This document shows positions 1 through 8,752 of a stretch of 24,457 nucleotides of DNA, piece after piece (position 1 is the stretch's first letter; each line of letters begins with the position of its first letter). The notes under the pieces are model-generated. The model ran no database searches. It saw only the letters and a list, made by a program, of their open reading frames with translations, and had not been told where the DNA came from. The position numbers and the translations under genes were made by a program. The DNA lies in the IMG/VR virus record IMGVR_UViG_3300032083_000148, positions 1 to 24,457 of that record, one strand, 5' to 3'. This DNA comes from a virus.

Positions 1-172
1 GCTCAACTCTAGCAGCTTTACCGCTGTTGACACCAAGATCCATAAGACTTGCACCTAGTGAAAAAAAACCTTTTGGTATAGCGATTAAACCTGATGCTAC
101 GCCTGATAGCATAGACTCTATTGTACCTATGTTGCTTTTTGGTTCGTAATTGCCTGTATCAAATATAGACAT
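1..172 (-). CDS. Putative large internal virion/ejection protein, N-terminus only
   Basis: The first 57 codons are present and the rest runs off the left edge. The start is ATG at 170-172, preceded by AGGAG five bases upstream; this ribosome binding site overlaps the end of the upstream gene. The protein begins MSIFDTGNYEPKSNIGT and continues with a mildly hydrophobic Gly/Ala/Ser stretch (about residues 20-47). I associate this opening with long proteins at the end of the structural block in marine phages, where they are suspected to be carried in the virion or ejected. The function is an inference from that position; no catalytic domain is visible in this fragment. Confidence 0.75.
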   Translation of the reverse strand, partial: MSIFDTGNYEPKSNIGTIESMLSGVASGLIAIPKGFFSLGASLMDLGVNSGKAARVE

Positions 173-180
173 TTATACTC

Positions 181-1482
181 CTACAAATATGGACTTACGT
201 TGCCTTCTGAATCTATTACAATTATTCTGTCTTTAACTACATAAGCTCCTGGCGTAATAGGTTTTCCTTTCTCTATAGTTATTTGTACTTGTGACTCTAT
301 AAAGTCAACTTCATCTTTACCAGGATTTGATTTTAAAAAATTATTAATGTCTTCTGATTTAGCAACATCTTTAACGTCAATACCTTTAGTACGTGCCACA
401 CCTGCAAGATTAGATCCAGAAGGAAACGCACCTGTTTTTGCATAAATAGCATTAATGGTATCTTGAAGACTGTCACCTGCTAATTGTTTTTCAGCTAATT
501 TTATTTTTTTATCTGTAAGCTCTGCTGCAAGTTTTGCAGCTGGATCTGAAGCTTTAATATCTTTTTCAATCTCACCTTTTAATATTAATGTATCAATAGC
601 ATCTTTAGTTTGAGATGGTTTATCAAACGCTTTACTAGTTGCTCCAATAATTTTACTAATTAAACTACCATCTTTTATACTACCTTTAAAATCACCCTCT
701 TGATTTATTAATTGACTAGCTGCAATTAAAGAATTGTATGCAGCATTTTTATTCATACCTTTAATGTCCATGATATCTCTGTATCTTTGTACACGATCTT
801 TTCTAAGTTCTTCTGTAGATTTTGTAGATAGTTGCGGGTCTTGTTCATATTTGCTTTCACGCAATGTTAAATTTTCTGGCATGCCAATAGCTCTTTTAGT
901 TTTATTTATATTTGAAACACTAGATGCATCTGTTTTAGGTGAACCATCTTTTTCTCTAAATATAGATTCTCCAGGCACTAGCGCATCAATATATCCTTTA
1001 GCTAATCCTGGAACTGCTTCAATACCTGCTTTACCTACTTTGTAAGCCCCAACACTTGCTTGTGGTAAAAGTGATGCTGTGGTAATCGGGTTCTGTCTTA
1101 AAAAAGAACCGACCCTAAAACCTGCTCCTTCTCCAGCTTTACCACCAGTAATTTTTAAACCACCTTTAGGTGTAACTATATTTTTTAATCTTCCTGCAGC
1201 ACCTAACTTCTGTGATAAAGGAGCGTAAGCTCTCGCTGCTTTAAATCCTCTGTAAGCTGCTGGTAAAAATCTTAATGCAGCCATACCTGCTCCATATAAT
1301 AAAGGAAATGCATATTGTTGTCTTCCATCACTTCCTTGTGGTGCAAGTGGACTACCAACAGTATTGATAGCTTGCGGTTCATTCATAGACCCACCATCTT
1401 TTTTCGGTTCCCGGATCCCGGACATGACACCCTCTTTGATAGGGCCGCCGTATCTAAACATTGGTCTATTTAAAGTTCTCAT
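181..1482 (-). CDS. Conserved marine-phage virion-associated protein (433 aa), function unknown
   Basis: A 433-residue protein starting MRTLNRPMFRYGGPIKEG. The N-terminus has an RYGGP and a KKDGG peptide related to the GGR motifs in neighbouring late genes. Residues about 55-180 are rich in Gly/Ala with moderately hydrophobic segments (LLYGAGMAALRFLPAAYRG), possibly membrane-active. The middle (about 200-350) is charged and probably helical, with many Lys and Glu. The C-terminus looks like a short beta region ending in DRIIVIDSEGNVSPYL. It starts six bases after the upstream 427-residue gene ends. Its place between ejection-like proteins suggests an internal virion or DNA-delivery role, but no family with known function is recognised. 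Confidence 0.8.
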   Translation of the reverse strand: MRTLNRPMFRYGGPIKEGVMSGIREPKKDGGSMNEPQAINTVGSPLAPQGSDGRQQYAFPLLYGAGMAALRFLPAAYRGFKAARAYAPLSQKLGAAGRLKNIVTPKGGLKITGGKAGEGAGFRVGSFLRQNPITTASLLPQASVGAYKVGKAGIEAVPGLAKGYIDALVPGESIFREKDGSPKTDASSVSNINKTKRAIGMPENLTLRESKYEQDPQLSTKSTEELRKDRVQRYRDIMDIKGMNKNAAYNSLIAASQLINQEGDFKGSIKDGSLISKIIGATSKAFDKPSQTKDAIDTLILKGEIEKDIKASDPAAKLAAELTDKKIKLAEKQLAGDSLQDTINAIYAKTGAFPSGSNLAGVARTKGIDVKDVAKSEDINNFLKSNPGKDEVDFIESQVQITIEKGKPITPGAYVVKDRIIVIDSEGNVSPYL

Positions 1483-1488
1483 AATTAA

Positions 1489-2772
1489 TTACCCGAATAT
1501 TTTTCCGTACAATCCAGCAAGACCTGTAGCCGTTCCTAATGCTGCCTGGAAAGGACTGCCGCCTGATCCGGGATCTTGATACTGTTGTCCAGCATATCCA
1601 CCACCTAAACCAGTTAGTACATTACCAAATTGTGTTAATCTTCCGTAAGGTTCATAAGCACCTGTTCTAGCTGCTTGTTGATTAGCAGTTAATTGAGCTT
1701 GATTTAGACCTTGACGTATTGCACCCATAGACCCTAGTGCAGAAATATCTTGACCCATACCTTGTCTTTGGAAATCTGATAAACCAAACTGTTGATTAAT
1801 TTGGTTTCCATATGCACCCGCTAATCCTTGTTGAGCTGCAGATAAACCTTGTATAGCTCCTGCTTGACCTAATTGAGATTGTGCTAAATTTTGCATTGCT
1901 GTTCCTCTATTTAGTTGTGCGTTAGCTAAAGATTGTTGTGCACCTGCTAACCCTTGTTGAGCTTGACCCATTTGACCTTGTTGACTAAATAGGTTTGATG
2001 CCATGCCACCTAACCCTTGTTGCATACCAAATAAATCTCCTTGATTAGCAAAGTTTTGTTGCGCTAATTGATTTGCTTGACCAAAACCTTGTTGTAACAT
2101 TGAAGCCTGTAGTGCAGATCTATCTGCTAATGAGTCTGCTTGGTATTGACCGAGTTGTGCACCCTCTCTACCACCACCAAAATTTCCTGAACTAATTGCA
2201 GCATTTTTAATTTGTTGTTGTCCAGCTACTCTTTGTTTATCAAATTCAGATAACGTTGCATCAATAACTTGTTGTTGATACGGAGACATAAATTGTTGAT
2301 ATGCATTTGGTCCTGTCATACCTGCTGCACTACCTGCTATGTTTGCTGCACCTTGTGCTGCTCCAGCACCAGCAGCTTGAAATTGACCCATACCACCATA
2401 AGCAGATCCTGCTTGACCTAACGCAGATCCAGCTTGACCTAAAGTAGATCCTGCTTGATTAATAGTTCCGCCAACACCACCTAACGCAGATCCTGCTTGA
2501 CCAAGAGCACCATAAGCACCACCTAAAGTTTGACCAGCTAATCCCAGTTGCCCGGCACCTTGTTGTTGTGCAGCTTGTGCTGCTTGTAAGTATGGTGAAT
2601 AAGAACCAACACCTTGTTGTGCCATGTTAATAGCTTGTGTTTGTAATGGATCTTCACCAGCAACAAATTGGCTACCGGTAAATGTAGATGTATTTATAGG
2701 TGCTGAATATGCAGCTTTTGCCTGATCAGCATAATCTTTTACGGTATTTTCTAAATAATCTGGTATCGCCAT
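1489..2772 (-). CDS. Gln/Ala/Gly-rich repetitive internal virion protein candidate (427 aa)
   Basis: A strongly biased protein of Gln, Ala and Gly. Residues about 90-125 are heptad-like QAGSALG units, matched by 21-bp repeats in the DNA. A central block (MSPYQQQVIDATLSEFDKQ, then GNFGGGREGAQLGQYQAD) is the most conserved-looking part and resembles proteins I know from marine phages. A second run of QQGLAGAQ-type repeats follows (about residues 240-330). No transmembrane segment or catalytic motif is seen. The start ATG overlaps the stop of the 520-residue gene as TAATG. Composition and neighbours suggest a helical internal or ejection protein; tail needle or adaptor is an alternative. Confidence 0.8.
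   Translation of the reverse strand: MAIPDYLENTVKDYADQAKAAYSAPINTSTFTGSQFVAGEDPLQTQAINMAQQGVGSYSPYLQAAQAAQQQGAGQLGLAGQTLGGAYGALGQAGSALGGVGGTINQAGSTLGQAGSALGQAGSAYGGMGQFQAAGAGAAQGAANIAGSAAGMTGPNAYQQFMSPYQQQVIDATLSEFDKQRVAGQQQIKNAAISSGNFGGGREGAQLGQYQADSLADRSALQASMLQQGFGQANQLAQQNFANQGDLFGMQQGLGGMASNLFSQQGQMGQAQQGLAGAQQSLANAQLNRGTAMQNLAQSQLGQAGAIQGLSAAQQGLAGAYGNQINQQFGLSDFQRQGMGQDISALGSMGAIRQGLNQAQLTANQQAARTGAYEPYGRLTQFGNVLTGLGGGYAGQQYQDPGSGGSPFQAALGTATGLAGLYGKIFG
2402..2506 (-). repeat. 21-bp tandem repeat inside the Gln/Ala/Gly-rich gene
   Basis: Five in-phase 21-bp units occupy 2402-2506. Four are close copies of gcagatcctgcttgaccta plus two bases; the unit at 2465-2485 is degenerate. Each unit encodes one heptad (QAGSALG, QAGSTLG and variants), so gain or loss of a unit keeps the frame. 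Confidence 0.8.
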
Positions 2773-4334
2773 TATACTATCCTCGACTGTAACATTTGTT
2801 GTTGATCATACATTGCTTGTGCACCTTGTAAACCTTGTGACTCTTCAGATATTTCTCCACCTTGCTCTAAGTTATTCATTAAATTTTCCATAACTTCAGC
2901 ACCAGCATCTATATCTCCACCCCCTGCATTTCTAACAGCATCTGCTGTAAATACAAACTCATTCTTACTTAATCTAGCAGGTACATCGTCAGCTCTTTCT
3001 TTGCCACCCATTGCTACAAAACCACCTTCGTTTCTAAAATCTTTTTCCATACCACCCATGTCTAACATTGGCATTGTTTCTTCTGCAACTTCTGTTTCCA
3101 TGATTCCGCCTTCTTGTTTACCTATTCTTCCGCCATTAGCTTTTGCTTCACCCATTATTGTTTTTAATAAATTTTCTCTTTCAGAGTTTGATTTTAAACT
3201 AAAATAAAGTTGTTTAAAACTTTCAGGTAATTGGCTTAAAATATCCATAACATTTCCTGGAAGATCTAAAATACTTTGACCGGTGCCTTTTAATTGTTCT
3301 CCTACATCTATTTCTGCTATGTCTCCAAAAACAGTTTTACCTGCATAACCAGGTCTTGAACCATCACCACTTGGACCGACTAGTTGTCCGCCTGCGTAAC
3401 CTACTCTAACTTCTTCACCACCACTAGGATAGTCAAATTGATTTGTGCCAGGTTCTTTCCCGTACCCTGGTACTTGAGTCATTAAACCACCATTTGCTGC
3501 CATCATAACAGGTTGTGGTTGTTCCATGCCTGCACCTTCTGGTGCAGATTGTTGCATTACTGCCTTTACAAATTGTTCAAAAGATAAATCCCCACCTTTG
3601 TTTTTGTATTTAACATATTCCATCATTAACATTTGTTCAGCTTGCGCTTGTCCTGCACTACCACCCATGTTTAAAAAAGCAGGGTTTAGTCTTCTAGACC
3701 TACCTGCATTTGATCTATTAAATTCTTCTTCTTCATCGTCTTCGTCAACTAACATACCACCGGCATAACCTGCACGGCCACCATCAGCTGCATAAAAATT
3801 TGACATAACATATTTTTTTTGTGGCATAAAATCTAAACCAGCACCGCCGTCACCTTGACCGCTGTAATAATTTCTTGCTCTTTGAACTTGAGCTGCTGGA
3901 TCTTGCATATCTACTTCTTCTTCAACTTCATCGTCACCGCCACCCATCATAAATGGAGCTGCAACTGCTGCTGCACCTAGGCCACCCATTAACATTTTTC
4001 CCATACTAAATTTAGAACCTGTCCCTAAACTAGGATCATATCTAAACATGTTTCCAAGTCCACCTAAAAACCCTTCACCACCTTTAAGTTTTCCTAGTAA
4101 ACCGCCTAAGCCACCTGCTTGAGACATTAAAGTTTGTTTACCAAATAACATTGGCGCAAAATTTGCACCTGCAGCTAATAAAGCTATTTTACCTATAGGA
4201 CTTTTAGTAACTTTCTTTACAGCACGTTTAGCTTTCTTAACAAGTTTACCTAAGAAATAACCTTGTCTAGGATCCTGTAAAGAACCTAGGCCGCCCTGTA
4301 TTTGTTGTGGTTGTTGCATGTTAGATATTGCCAT
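2772..4334 (-). CDS. Marine-phage late protein with GGR peptides and VPARLSKNEF motif (520 aa)
   Basis: The N-terminus (about residues 25-130) has a Lys-rich amphipathic stretch (GKLVKKAKRAVKKVTK) followed by Gly-rich hydrophobic segments that could contact membrane. The middle carries repeated GGR-type peptides (DGGRAGYAGG, NGGRIGKQEGG, SRPGYAGK) and an acidic run. Residues 449-490 contain DDVPARLSKNEFVFTADAV followed by RNAGGGD, a signature I know from phage tail or internal proteins, related to the VPAxLTPGEFV peptides near tape-measure C-termini. Start ATG at 4332-4334 has AAGG about eight bases upstream. The stop overlaps the next start. Likely an internal virion, DNA-ejection or tail-associated protein; the exact role is not shown. 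Confidence 0.8.
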   Translation of the reverse strand: MAISNMQQPQQIQGGLGSLQDPRQGYFLGKLVKKAKRAVKKVTKSPIGKIALLAAGANFAPMLFGKQTLMSQAGGLGGLLGKLKGGEGFLGGLGNMFRYDPSLGTGSKFSMGKMLMGGLGAAAVAAPFMMGGGDDEVEEEVDMQDPAAQVQRARNYYSGQGDGGAGLDFMPQKKYVMSNFYAADGGRAGYAGGMLVDEDDEEEEFNRSNAGRSRRLNPAFLNMGGSAGQAQAEQMLMMEYVKYKNKGGDLSFEQFVKAVMQQSAPEGAGMEQPQPVMMAANGGLMTQVPGYGKEPGTNQFDYPSGGEEVRVGYAGGQLVGPSGDGSRPGYAGKTVFGDIAEIDVGEQLKGTGQSILDLPGNVMDILSQLPESFKQLYFSLKSNSERENLLKTIMGEAKANGGRIGKQEGGIMETEVAEETMPMLDMGGMEKDFRNEGGFVAMGGKERADDVPARLSKNEFVFTADAVRNAGGGDIDAGAEVMENLMNNLEQGGEISEESQGLQGAQAMYDQQQMLQSRIV

Positions 4335-4356
4335 AATTTTACCTTAATTCTTATGT

Positions 4357-4524
4357 TTACTTGGTTTTGCTTAGTAAATCAAGAGGAGGCATGATAACTT
4401 TTACATCCTGTGCCATCTCTTCTGGCTTATAACCCTTATCTTCCCAGTCTTTTTTTTCTTTAAAAATCTCACCGGTTTTAAGGTGTCTATAAGTTTCCTC
4501 TACTTTTGCGTTTAATAATTTCAT
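4357..4524 (-). CDS. Small conserved phage protein (55 aa)
   Basis: A 55-residue ORF, MKLLNAKVEETYRHLKTGEI followed by a charged middle and ending in VIMPPLDLLSKTK. The ATG overlaps the stop of the upstream 123-residue gene as TAATG, which supports translation by coupling. The pattern of an N-terminal strand, a KTGEIFKEK turn and a closing VIMPxLDL segment resembles short hypothetical proteins I associate with marine-phage tail regions. No function is known. It fills the gap between two larger genes with only 22 bases left before the next start. Confidence 0.75.
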   Translation of the reverse strand: MKLLNAKVEETYRHLKTGEIFKEKKDWEDKGYKPEEMAQDVKVIMPPLDLLSKTK

Positions 4525-4895
4525 TAATCTAATTTTTCCTTTAATATATTTAAGTAACTAACACCAATATCGATTGCATCTGAAGTGCTTGATATTACCA
4601 CTAGCTCTGTTGTACCTTCTACTATCAAAGGTTGAGTCAATAATTCTTGAGATACATTTGCTGTAAAAGCAATCGTTTTAATAATTGTTACACCATTGTT
4701 TGTTACACTAATAACAGGTGTTGCTGTAGTTGTAATTAGAATAGACTTAACAATATACGTTTCATTAATTAATGGGTTTTGTTTTGTATCACCAGTAACC
4801 GGCGGTACTATAGTTGTACCAAACATTTTTTTACCTGCACTAGATGCATCCTGTCCAGTTAGTCCAAAAAATTTATACTGATTTACTACTGCCAT
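4524..4895 (-). CDS. Hypothetical beta-rich virion protein (123 aa)
   Basis: A 123-residue protein beginning MAVVNQYKFFGLTGQDASSA. Most of it alternates Ile/Val/Thr (YIVKSILITTTATPVISV and onward), which predicts a compact beta-sandwich, and it ends with a short helix (SYLNILKEKLD). It has no Cys, signal peptide or membrane segment. It is joined to both neighbours by TAATG overlaps, so it is probably made together with the 54- and 55-residue proteins. A small virion component or assembly factor is plausible from fold type and location, but I do not recognise a characterised homologue. Confidence 0.75.
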   Translation of the reverse strand: MAVVNQYKFFGLTGQDASSAGKKMFGTTIVPPVTGDTKQNPLINETYIVKSILITTTATPVISVTNNGVTIIKTIAFTANVSQELLTQPLIVEGTTELVVISSTSDAIDIGVSYLNILKEKLD

Positions 4896-5059
4896 TATTC
4901 TAAAAAGAAACTTTTAGCTTCTATCTCTTGTTTTACTTCTTCTTGAAAAGAAGTATTTAATTTTGTAATTACACTATCAAGATCCCTGACAAGTGATTGT
5001 AAATTTCTCTGTGTATATTCAGGTGAAGCTCTAGTTAATGATTGTACAATTTTAGCCAT
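4895..5059 (-). CDS. Small conserved helical phage protein (54 aa)
   Basis: A 54-residue ORF, MAKIVQSLTRASPEYTQRNL then an amphipathic helical region ending EIEAKSFFLE. Its ATG (5057-5059) overlaps the stop of the 394-residue gene as TAATG, and its own stop overlaps the next start in the same way. The sequence is almost entirely helix-forming with heptad-like Leu/Ile/Val spacing, so a short coiled coil is likely. I recall near-identical short proteins in uncultured marine phages, always without assigned function. Its position argues for a tail or internal-protein assembly role, as inference only. Confidence 0.8.
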   Translation of the reverse strand: MAKIVQSLTRASPEYTQRNLQSLVRDLDSVITKLNTSFQEEVKQEIEAKSFFLE

Positions 5060-6243
5060 TATAAACTTGCGATGCCCCCATATCTTAAACCTACTCTTCC
5101 ACCGTCTTTTTTAGCCCCCGGACCCCATCCTCCAGGTGTTCCTGGATCGTTTCCCCAGTTTCCACCATCATTATTATTATTATTATTATTATTATCATTA
5201 TTACCATAATCATGTACTCCTGACTGATAGTCATCAGTAGTTGTACCAGTATTATCTGTCGTGTTGTTGTCAGTAGTAGTACTATCGTCAGTAGTACTAT
5301 CGTCTTTATCTTTTTTATTTTCAAAAACAAACTCATTAATTAATTCAGGTGTAATGGTTGTATCTTTTATAGTTTTCCCTTTTCCAGCTGTAAATGCTTC
5401 TTTAATTTTATTTTTAAGATAATTTTTATTATCAAAATAATTATCATCTAATAGTTCATCATTTAAAGTAATATTACCGTCATCATCAACATCATAACCT
5501 TGATTTTTTAGATCATTATAGATGTCTTGCTGCCCTTCAAGATAGCCTGTACCCATAAGATTTTTACCTGTTAAAGTTTTGAAAATACCTTGATCATCAA
5601 ACAACATTCCTTGTGAAGCTAAAGAATCATACATTGCTTTTTGTTGATCTGTTAAACCGGCAATACCATACGTAGGTCCATCTCCTCCAAAACCACTTAG
5701 TATACTAGGAATAACTGAAAAAGGATTTAAAGCTGTTACAGCAGCTTGTGCCCAACCAGGAAGTTTTTCTTTTATTTGACCAACTCTGTTAAACATTTTA
5801 GATAAAAAATTTTGTTTTTCGTCTTCTGATTCAAGGCTATCAAAAGCACCTTTAGAATAATCTAAATTATCTCCAAAATCTGAAGTATATTCAAAACCAC
5901 CTTCAGCACTTTGTAAACCAGCTGGATAAGTTCCACCCGCATTAATTAAAGCTTCTACTGCTTGTCGAGATTCTGGACCTTCTCTTCTAACTGTATCTAT
6001 ATAAGTGTTTCCATAAACAGGACTAACTGCAGTTCCTTCTCCAAACATATTTCCTGCCGGATTAAAATCACCGCCACCACCAGTGTTTGCAAAAGCATCT
6101 GTATTTACAATACCTTGATCTGTTACAACTTCATCTTCAGTTGCATCTGTTGGAAGATTGAGACCTAATCTATATTTTTCTTGAGGAAGGAATTGATAAT
6201 CTTTAAATAATTTTTGATCTGCTAGGTTGTAAAAATCAGCCAT
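5059..6243 (-). CDS. Late virion protein with Asp/Asn/Thr-rich C-terminal tract and GGR tail (394 aa)
   Basis: The N-terminal half (MADFYNLADQKLFKDYQFLP onward) appears folded, with a Gly-rich loop near residue 55 and a short hydrophobic segment (WAQAAVTALNPFSVIPSIL, about 174-192). From about residue 310 it becomes a low-complexity linker of Asp, Thr and Asn, including eight consecutive AAT codons, then Gly/Pro, and it ends GGRVGLRYGGIASL. That tail matches GGR peptides in four other late proteins here. Start and stop both overlap their neighbours as TAATG. Probably a virion or internal protein with a flexible C-terminal tether; function unknown. Confidence 0.75.
   Translation of the reverse strand: MADFYNLADQKLFKDYQFLPQEKYRLGLNLPTDATEDEVVTDQGIVNTDAFANTGGGGDFNPAGNMFGEGTAVSPVYGNTYIDTVRREGPESRQAVEALINAGGTYPAGLQSAEGGFEYTSDFGDNLDYSKGAFDSLESEDEKQNFLSKMFNRVGQIKEKLPGWAQAAVTALNPFSVIPSILSGFGGDGPTYGIAGLTDQQKAMYDSLASQGMLFDDQGIFKTLTGKNLMGTGYLEGQQDIYNDLKNQGYDVDDDGNITLNDELLDDNYFDNKNYLKNKIKEAFTAGKGKTIKDTTITPELINEFVFENKKDKDDSTTDDSTTTDNNTTDNTGTTTDDYQSGVHDYGNNDNNNNNNNNDGGNWGNDPGTPGGWGPGAKKDGGRVGLRYGGIASL
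5170..5195. repeat. (ATT)8 trinucleotide microsatellite
   Basis: Eight ATT units (AAT Asn codons on the minus strand) inside the linker of the 394-residue gene. Triplet slippage here would lengthen or shorten an Asn run without changing the frame. Confidence 0.9.
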
Positions 6244-8414
6244 TATCTCATTCCTCCTGGTGCAATATCTAATCTAAATGTACCGATTTTCCAGTCTTGA
6301 CCGGTCCCTGTATTAGATACTTTTAATGCAATTGATCTAGCTCTAAGTCTTGTACTTTTAAAAGTTGTAGAAGTTGTTGCTGTAAAATTTGTAGTAGTAG
6401 GAGTGCTGTTTGGATAGTTTCTTGTTGTAAAACTAATTTGTGTATCACCCGTTTGATCTATAAAATCTGGAATAAATCTCATAATTCTCATAATATATTC
6501 ACCATCACCTCTAATATCAGGAGTCCCTACCGCTTGACCTGTATTACTTCTTTTTTGTGTAATATCAAAATCTCCTGAAACAATGTTAGCTGTAACTGCA
6601 GTAATTACACCACCTGCATTTTCTTGATCCGTCCCTGTTTCGTGCTGATAGTATATACTACTTCCATCCACATTGCCAGTAACATCATATGAAGCGTTAT
6701 CATTAGGGTCATAAAGTGTTGCATGGGGTTTATCGTATACAGCAGAATCTTCCCAAGCAGATCTGTTTAATGTTCCTGTAGTCCATATAGGTCTTTGAGT
6801 TGTAGAGTCTAGATAGTTGTAAGTAACTACCCTATCAACTGTAAAGGCATTAGCTGAACAATAGAACCAGTTAATTTCTCCAAAAAGGTTATTGACCCCT
6901 GCATTAATTAAATCTCTAGGTACTGAGTTTAAACTATCGTAAACAAAATCTTCAACTAAACATGGCATAGATCTTAGTTGACCATCATAGTTAAAAAAAC
7001 CATTTTCCGACATCCAATAAGCAGAACCATCGACTTCAACCGCAGCATTTTTACCAATCAATCCGCAGTTAGTTCCTGCTTGTGCAAAGGCAAAAGTAAA
7101 TGGTGATCCAACAAACTGCATTAAGAACAGTGATGTATCTGTCCAAATATATATGGCATCCCTACCTTTAATTGCAGACATAATTTTAGAACCTGCGGCA
7201 AGTCTTTGTGAACCTGCAGTATTGTTTGCAGTAATAGTATAATTGTTAATATCTTCTTGGTCTGAAAATCTTATGAACATATCATCTTGTGTAGTCTTGT
7301 CTCCAATTGTTGTTTCTGTTCCCAAGAAAACTAAGTGTCGATCTGGAGTTGACACCAATACATGACGCGATGCAGTTGGTGCACCGGTAATAATAGTTGC
7401 TCTATTAGCTACAGCATTTGGTGCTGACGCATCCCATTCAAAACATTCGTTGTTATAAATAAGTGCAATTAATTTTGTACCATAATTATCTAAAACCCAT
7501 AGACCAGGATTTAATGTAAACTGTGTAGAAGATGAAGCTTGACCCCATCCATTGTAATTTGTAACATTGGTAACAGCAGCACCCGCACTATGTGTTGCAG
7601 CTGTACTACCATTAGCACCTCTTGCACCACCAGTTAAGGTCCCTGTTCCCGTATCATTTGCTGTGTAGGTAATAAATTCTGTTCCTATTTGTATTGTCCC
7701 TGTTGCCGGGAACGCGGCAGAACTTGTTAAGACAACTGTTGTTCCTGTTGTATTTGTTAAAGCAGTTGCAAGAGTTGTTGTTGCAGCACCATTAACTACA
7801 CCACCGAATAAACCTGTACCCCAACCAAAACCAGACTGTTGTTTTGCAGGTCCAACACTGTAGTAATATAATGCATCAGCAGACCCTGCACCTGATAAAG
7901 GTGTTCCTGTTTCTGTAGTTGCCATTGTTAAAGTAAAAGTTGTATTGTTCGGAACAGAAGTCACCATAAACTTTTTACCTTCAAATGTTGCGTTGGTAAA
8001 AGTAGAACCAGATAGTCCTGTAACATTTTCAAACATTACGATGTCGTCATCATCTAGCGGTACAGACGTAGAGACTGTTACTGTTATAACGTTTGAACTT
8101 GATGTACTTGTAAATGTTGCGCCTGAAACAGTTTTTTCTATTGGGTGAATATCGTAATAAGCGCCTTCAGAAAAAACATAAAGAATTCTATTAGTACCAA
8201 TTGCAGAATATTTTATGCCAACATTATCATCCCAATTATGAATTGCTCTTGCGGCACCTGTTAATTTATCAGAACCTAGTTGATCCCAACCACCGATTTT
8301 TTCAGGAGAACCATATCTAAAACGTACATTGTCTCCATCAAACCATTGCCCCTCGGCCCCGGTCTCTGTGACTTGTTTATTAAATCCTGGTGCAAAACCT
8401 AGTTTTTGTAGCAT
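6243..8414 (-). CDS. Large tail protein, P22 gp10-like stabilization/tail-nozzle candidate (723 aa)
   Basis: The N-terminus reads MLQKLGFAPGFNKQVTETGA then EGQWFDGDNVRFRYGSPEK, an opening I know from large podovirus-type tail proteins related to the P22 gp10 stabilization group, usually beta-propeller-like nozzles at the tail tip. Residues about 95-185 hold a beta-sandwich-like insertion, and about 213-284 carry an ITYT/GARGANGSTAATH module that recurs in two other genes here. The rest (about 380-640) has repeated WMSENGFFNYDG and VTYNYLDSTTQRPIWTTG blades. It begins ATG with AGGA upstream and ends overlapping the next start as TAATG. The nozzle role is inferred from family resemblance and position. 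Confidence 0.75.
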   Translation of the reverse strand: MLQKLGFAPGFNKQVTETGAEGQWFDGDNVRFRYGSPEKIGGWDQLGSDKLTGAARAIHNWDDNVGIKYSAIGTNRILYVFSEGAYYDIHPIEKTVSGATFTSTSSSNVITVTVSTSVPLDDDDIVMFENVTGLSGSTFTNATFEGKKFMVTSVPNNTTFTLTMATTETGTPLSGAGSADALYYYSVGPAKQQSGFGWGTGLFGGVVNGAATTTLATALTNTTGTTVVLTSSAAFPATGTIQIGTEFITYTANDTGTGTLTGGARGANGSTAATHSAGAAVTNVTNYNGWGQASSSTQFTLNPGLWVLDNYGTKLIALIYNNECFEWDASAPNAVANRATIITGAPTASRHVLVSTPDRHLVFLGTETTIGDKTTQDDMFIRFSDQEDINNYTITANNTAGSQRLAAGSKIMSAIKGRDAIYIWTDTSLFLMQFVGSPFTFAFAQAGTNCGLIGKNAAVEVDGSAYWMSENGFFNYDGQLRSMPCLVEDFVYDSLNSVPRDLINAGVNNLFGEINWFYCSANAFTVDRVVTYNYLDSTTQRPIWTTGTLNRSAWEDSAVYDKPHATLYDPNDNASYDVTGNVDGSSIYYQHETGTDQENAGGVITAVTANIVSGDFDITQKRSNTGQAVGTPDIRGDGEYIMRIMRFIPDFIDQTGDTQISFTTRNYPNSTPTTTNFTATTSTTFKSTRLRARSIALKVSNTGTGQDWKIGTFRLDIAPGGMR

Positions 8415-8485
8415 AAATTAATTCCTAGTTTAAAATATACTAGAACCCTAGTTATATCAACATATGTTATAGGTAGAAAATTAAA
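8415..8485 (-). other. Short AT-rich intergenic gap before the tail-nozzle gene
   Basis: A 71-bp spacer. On the minus strand it holds the 10-bp palindrome AACATATGTT and a small hairpin ACTAG-GGTT-CTAGT, then AGGAATTAATTT before the ATG. I see no clear promoter or terminator. Confidence 0.5.
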
Positions 8486-8740
8486 CTACGATGCTGTGTG
8501 AGCTTTACCAGCAGCGATAGCCGCATTAACTGCAGCCATATCTTCTGTAGTCCAGTAATCTTTAGCAACCATAAGTTCTAAATGTTCAACATTTCTGTCA
8601 ACTGCACTTTGTCTATCAGCTGCTTCTTCATCACTCATTTTAGATCCATCAATGATACCATTGATTAGATCTACAGAATGACCCATAGCTGTGTAATCTT
8701 GTGCAATTTCTTCTGCTGTTTTAATAACTTCTTCGCTCAT
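8486..8740 (-). CDS. Small acidic conserved phage protein (84 aa)
   Basis: An 84-residue acidic protein, MSEEVIKTAEEIAQDYTAMG onward, mostly helical, ending in TEDMAAVNAAIAAGKAHTAS. It has a strong ribosome binding site (AAGGAG, ten bases before ATG) in the leader form shared with the capsid and fiber genes, which suggests substantial expression. I associate the VDRNVEHLELMVAKDYWT segment with short hypothetical proteins next to fiber genes in marine phages. It lies between the GT9-like gene and the tail-nozzle gene. A fiber-assembly or accessory role is possible but unproven. Confidence 0.8.
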   Translation of the reverse strand: MSEEVIKTAEEIAQDYTAMGHSVDLINGIIDGSKMSDEEAADRQSAVDRNVEHLELMVAKDYWTTEDMAAVNAAIAAGKAHTAS

Positions 8741-8752
8741 AATATTTTCTCC

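Noticed and set aside
5091-5336. Minus-strand frame with an Ile-rich run overlapping the 394-residue gene
   Set aside because: It is the shifted reading of the AAT microsatellite and low-complexity linker, with no independent start signal.
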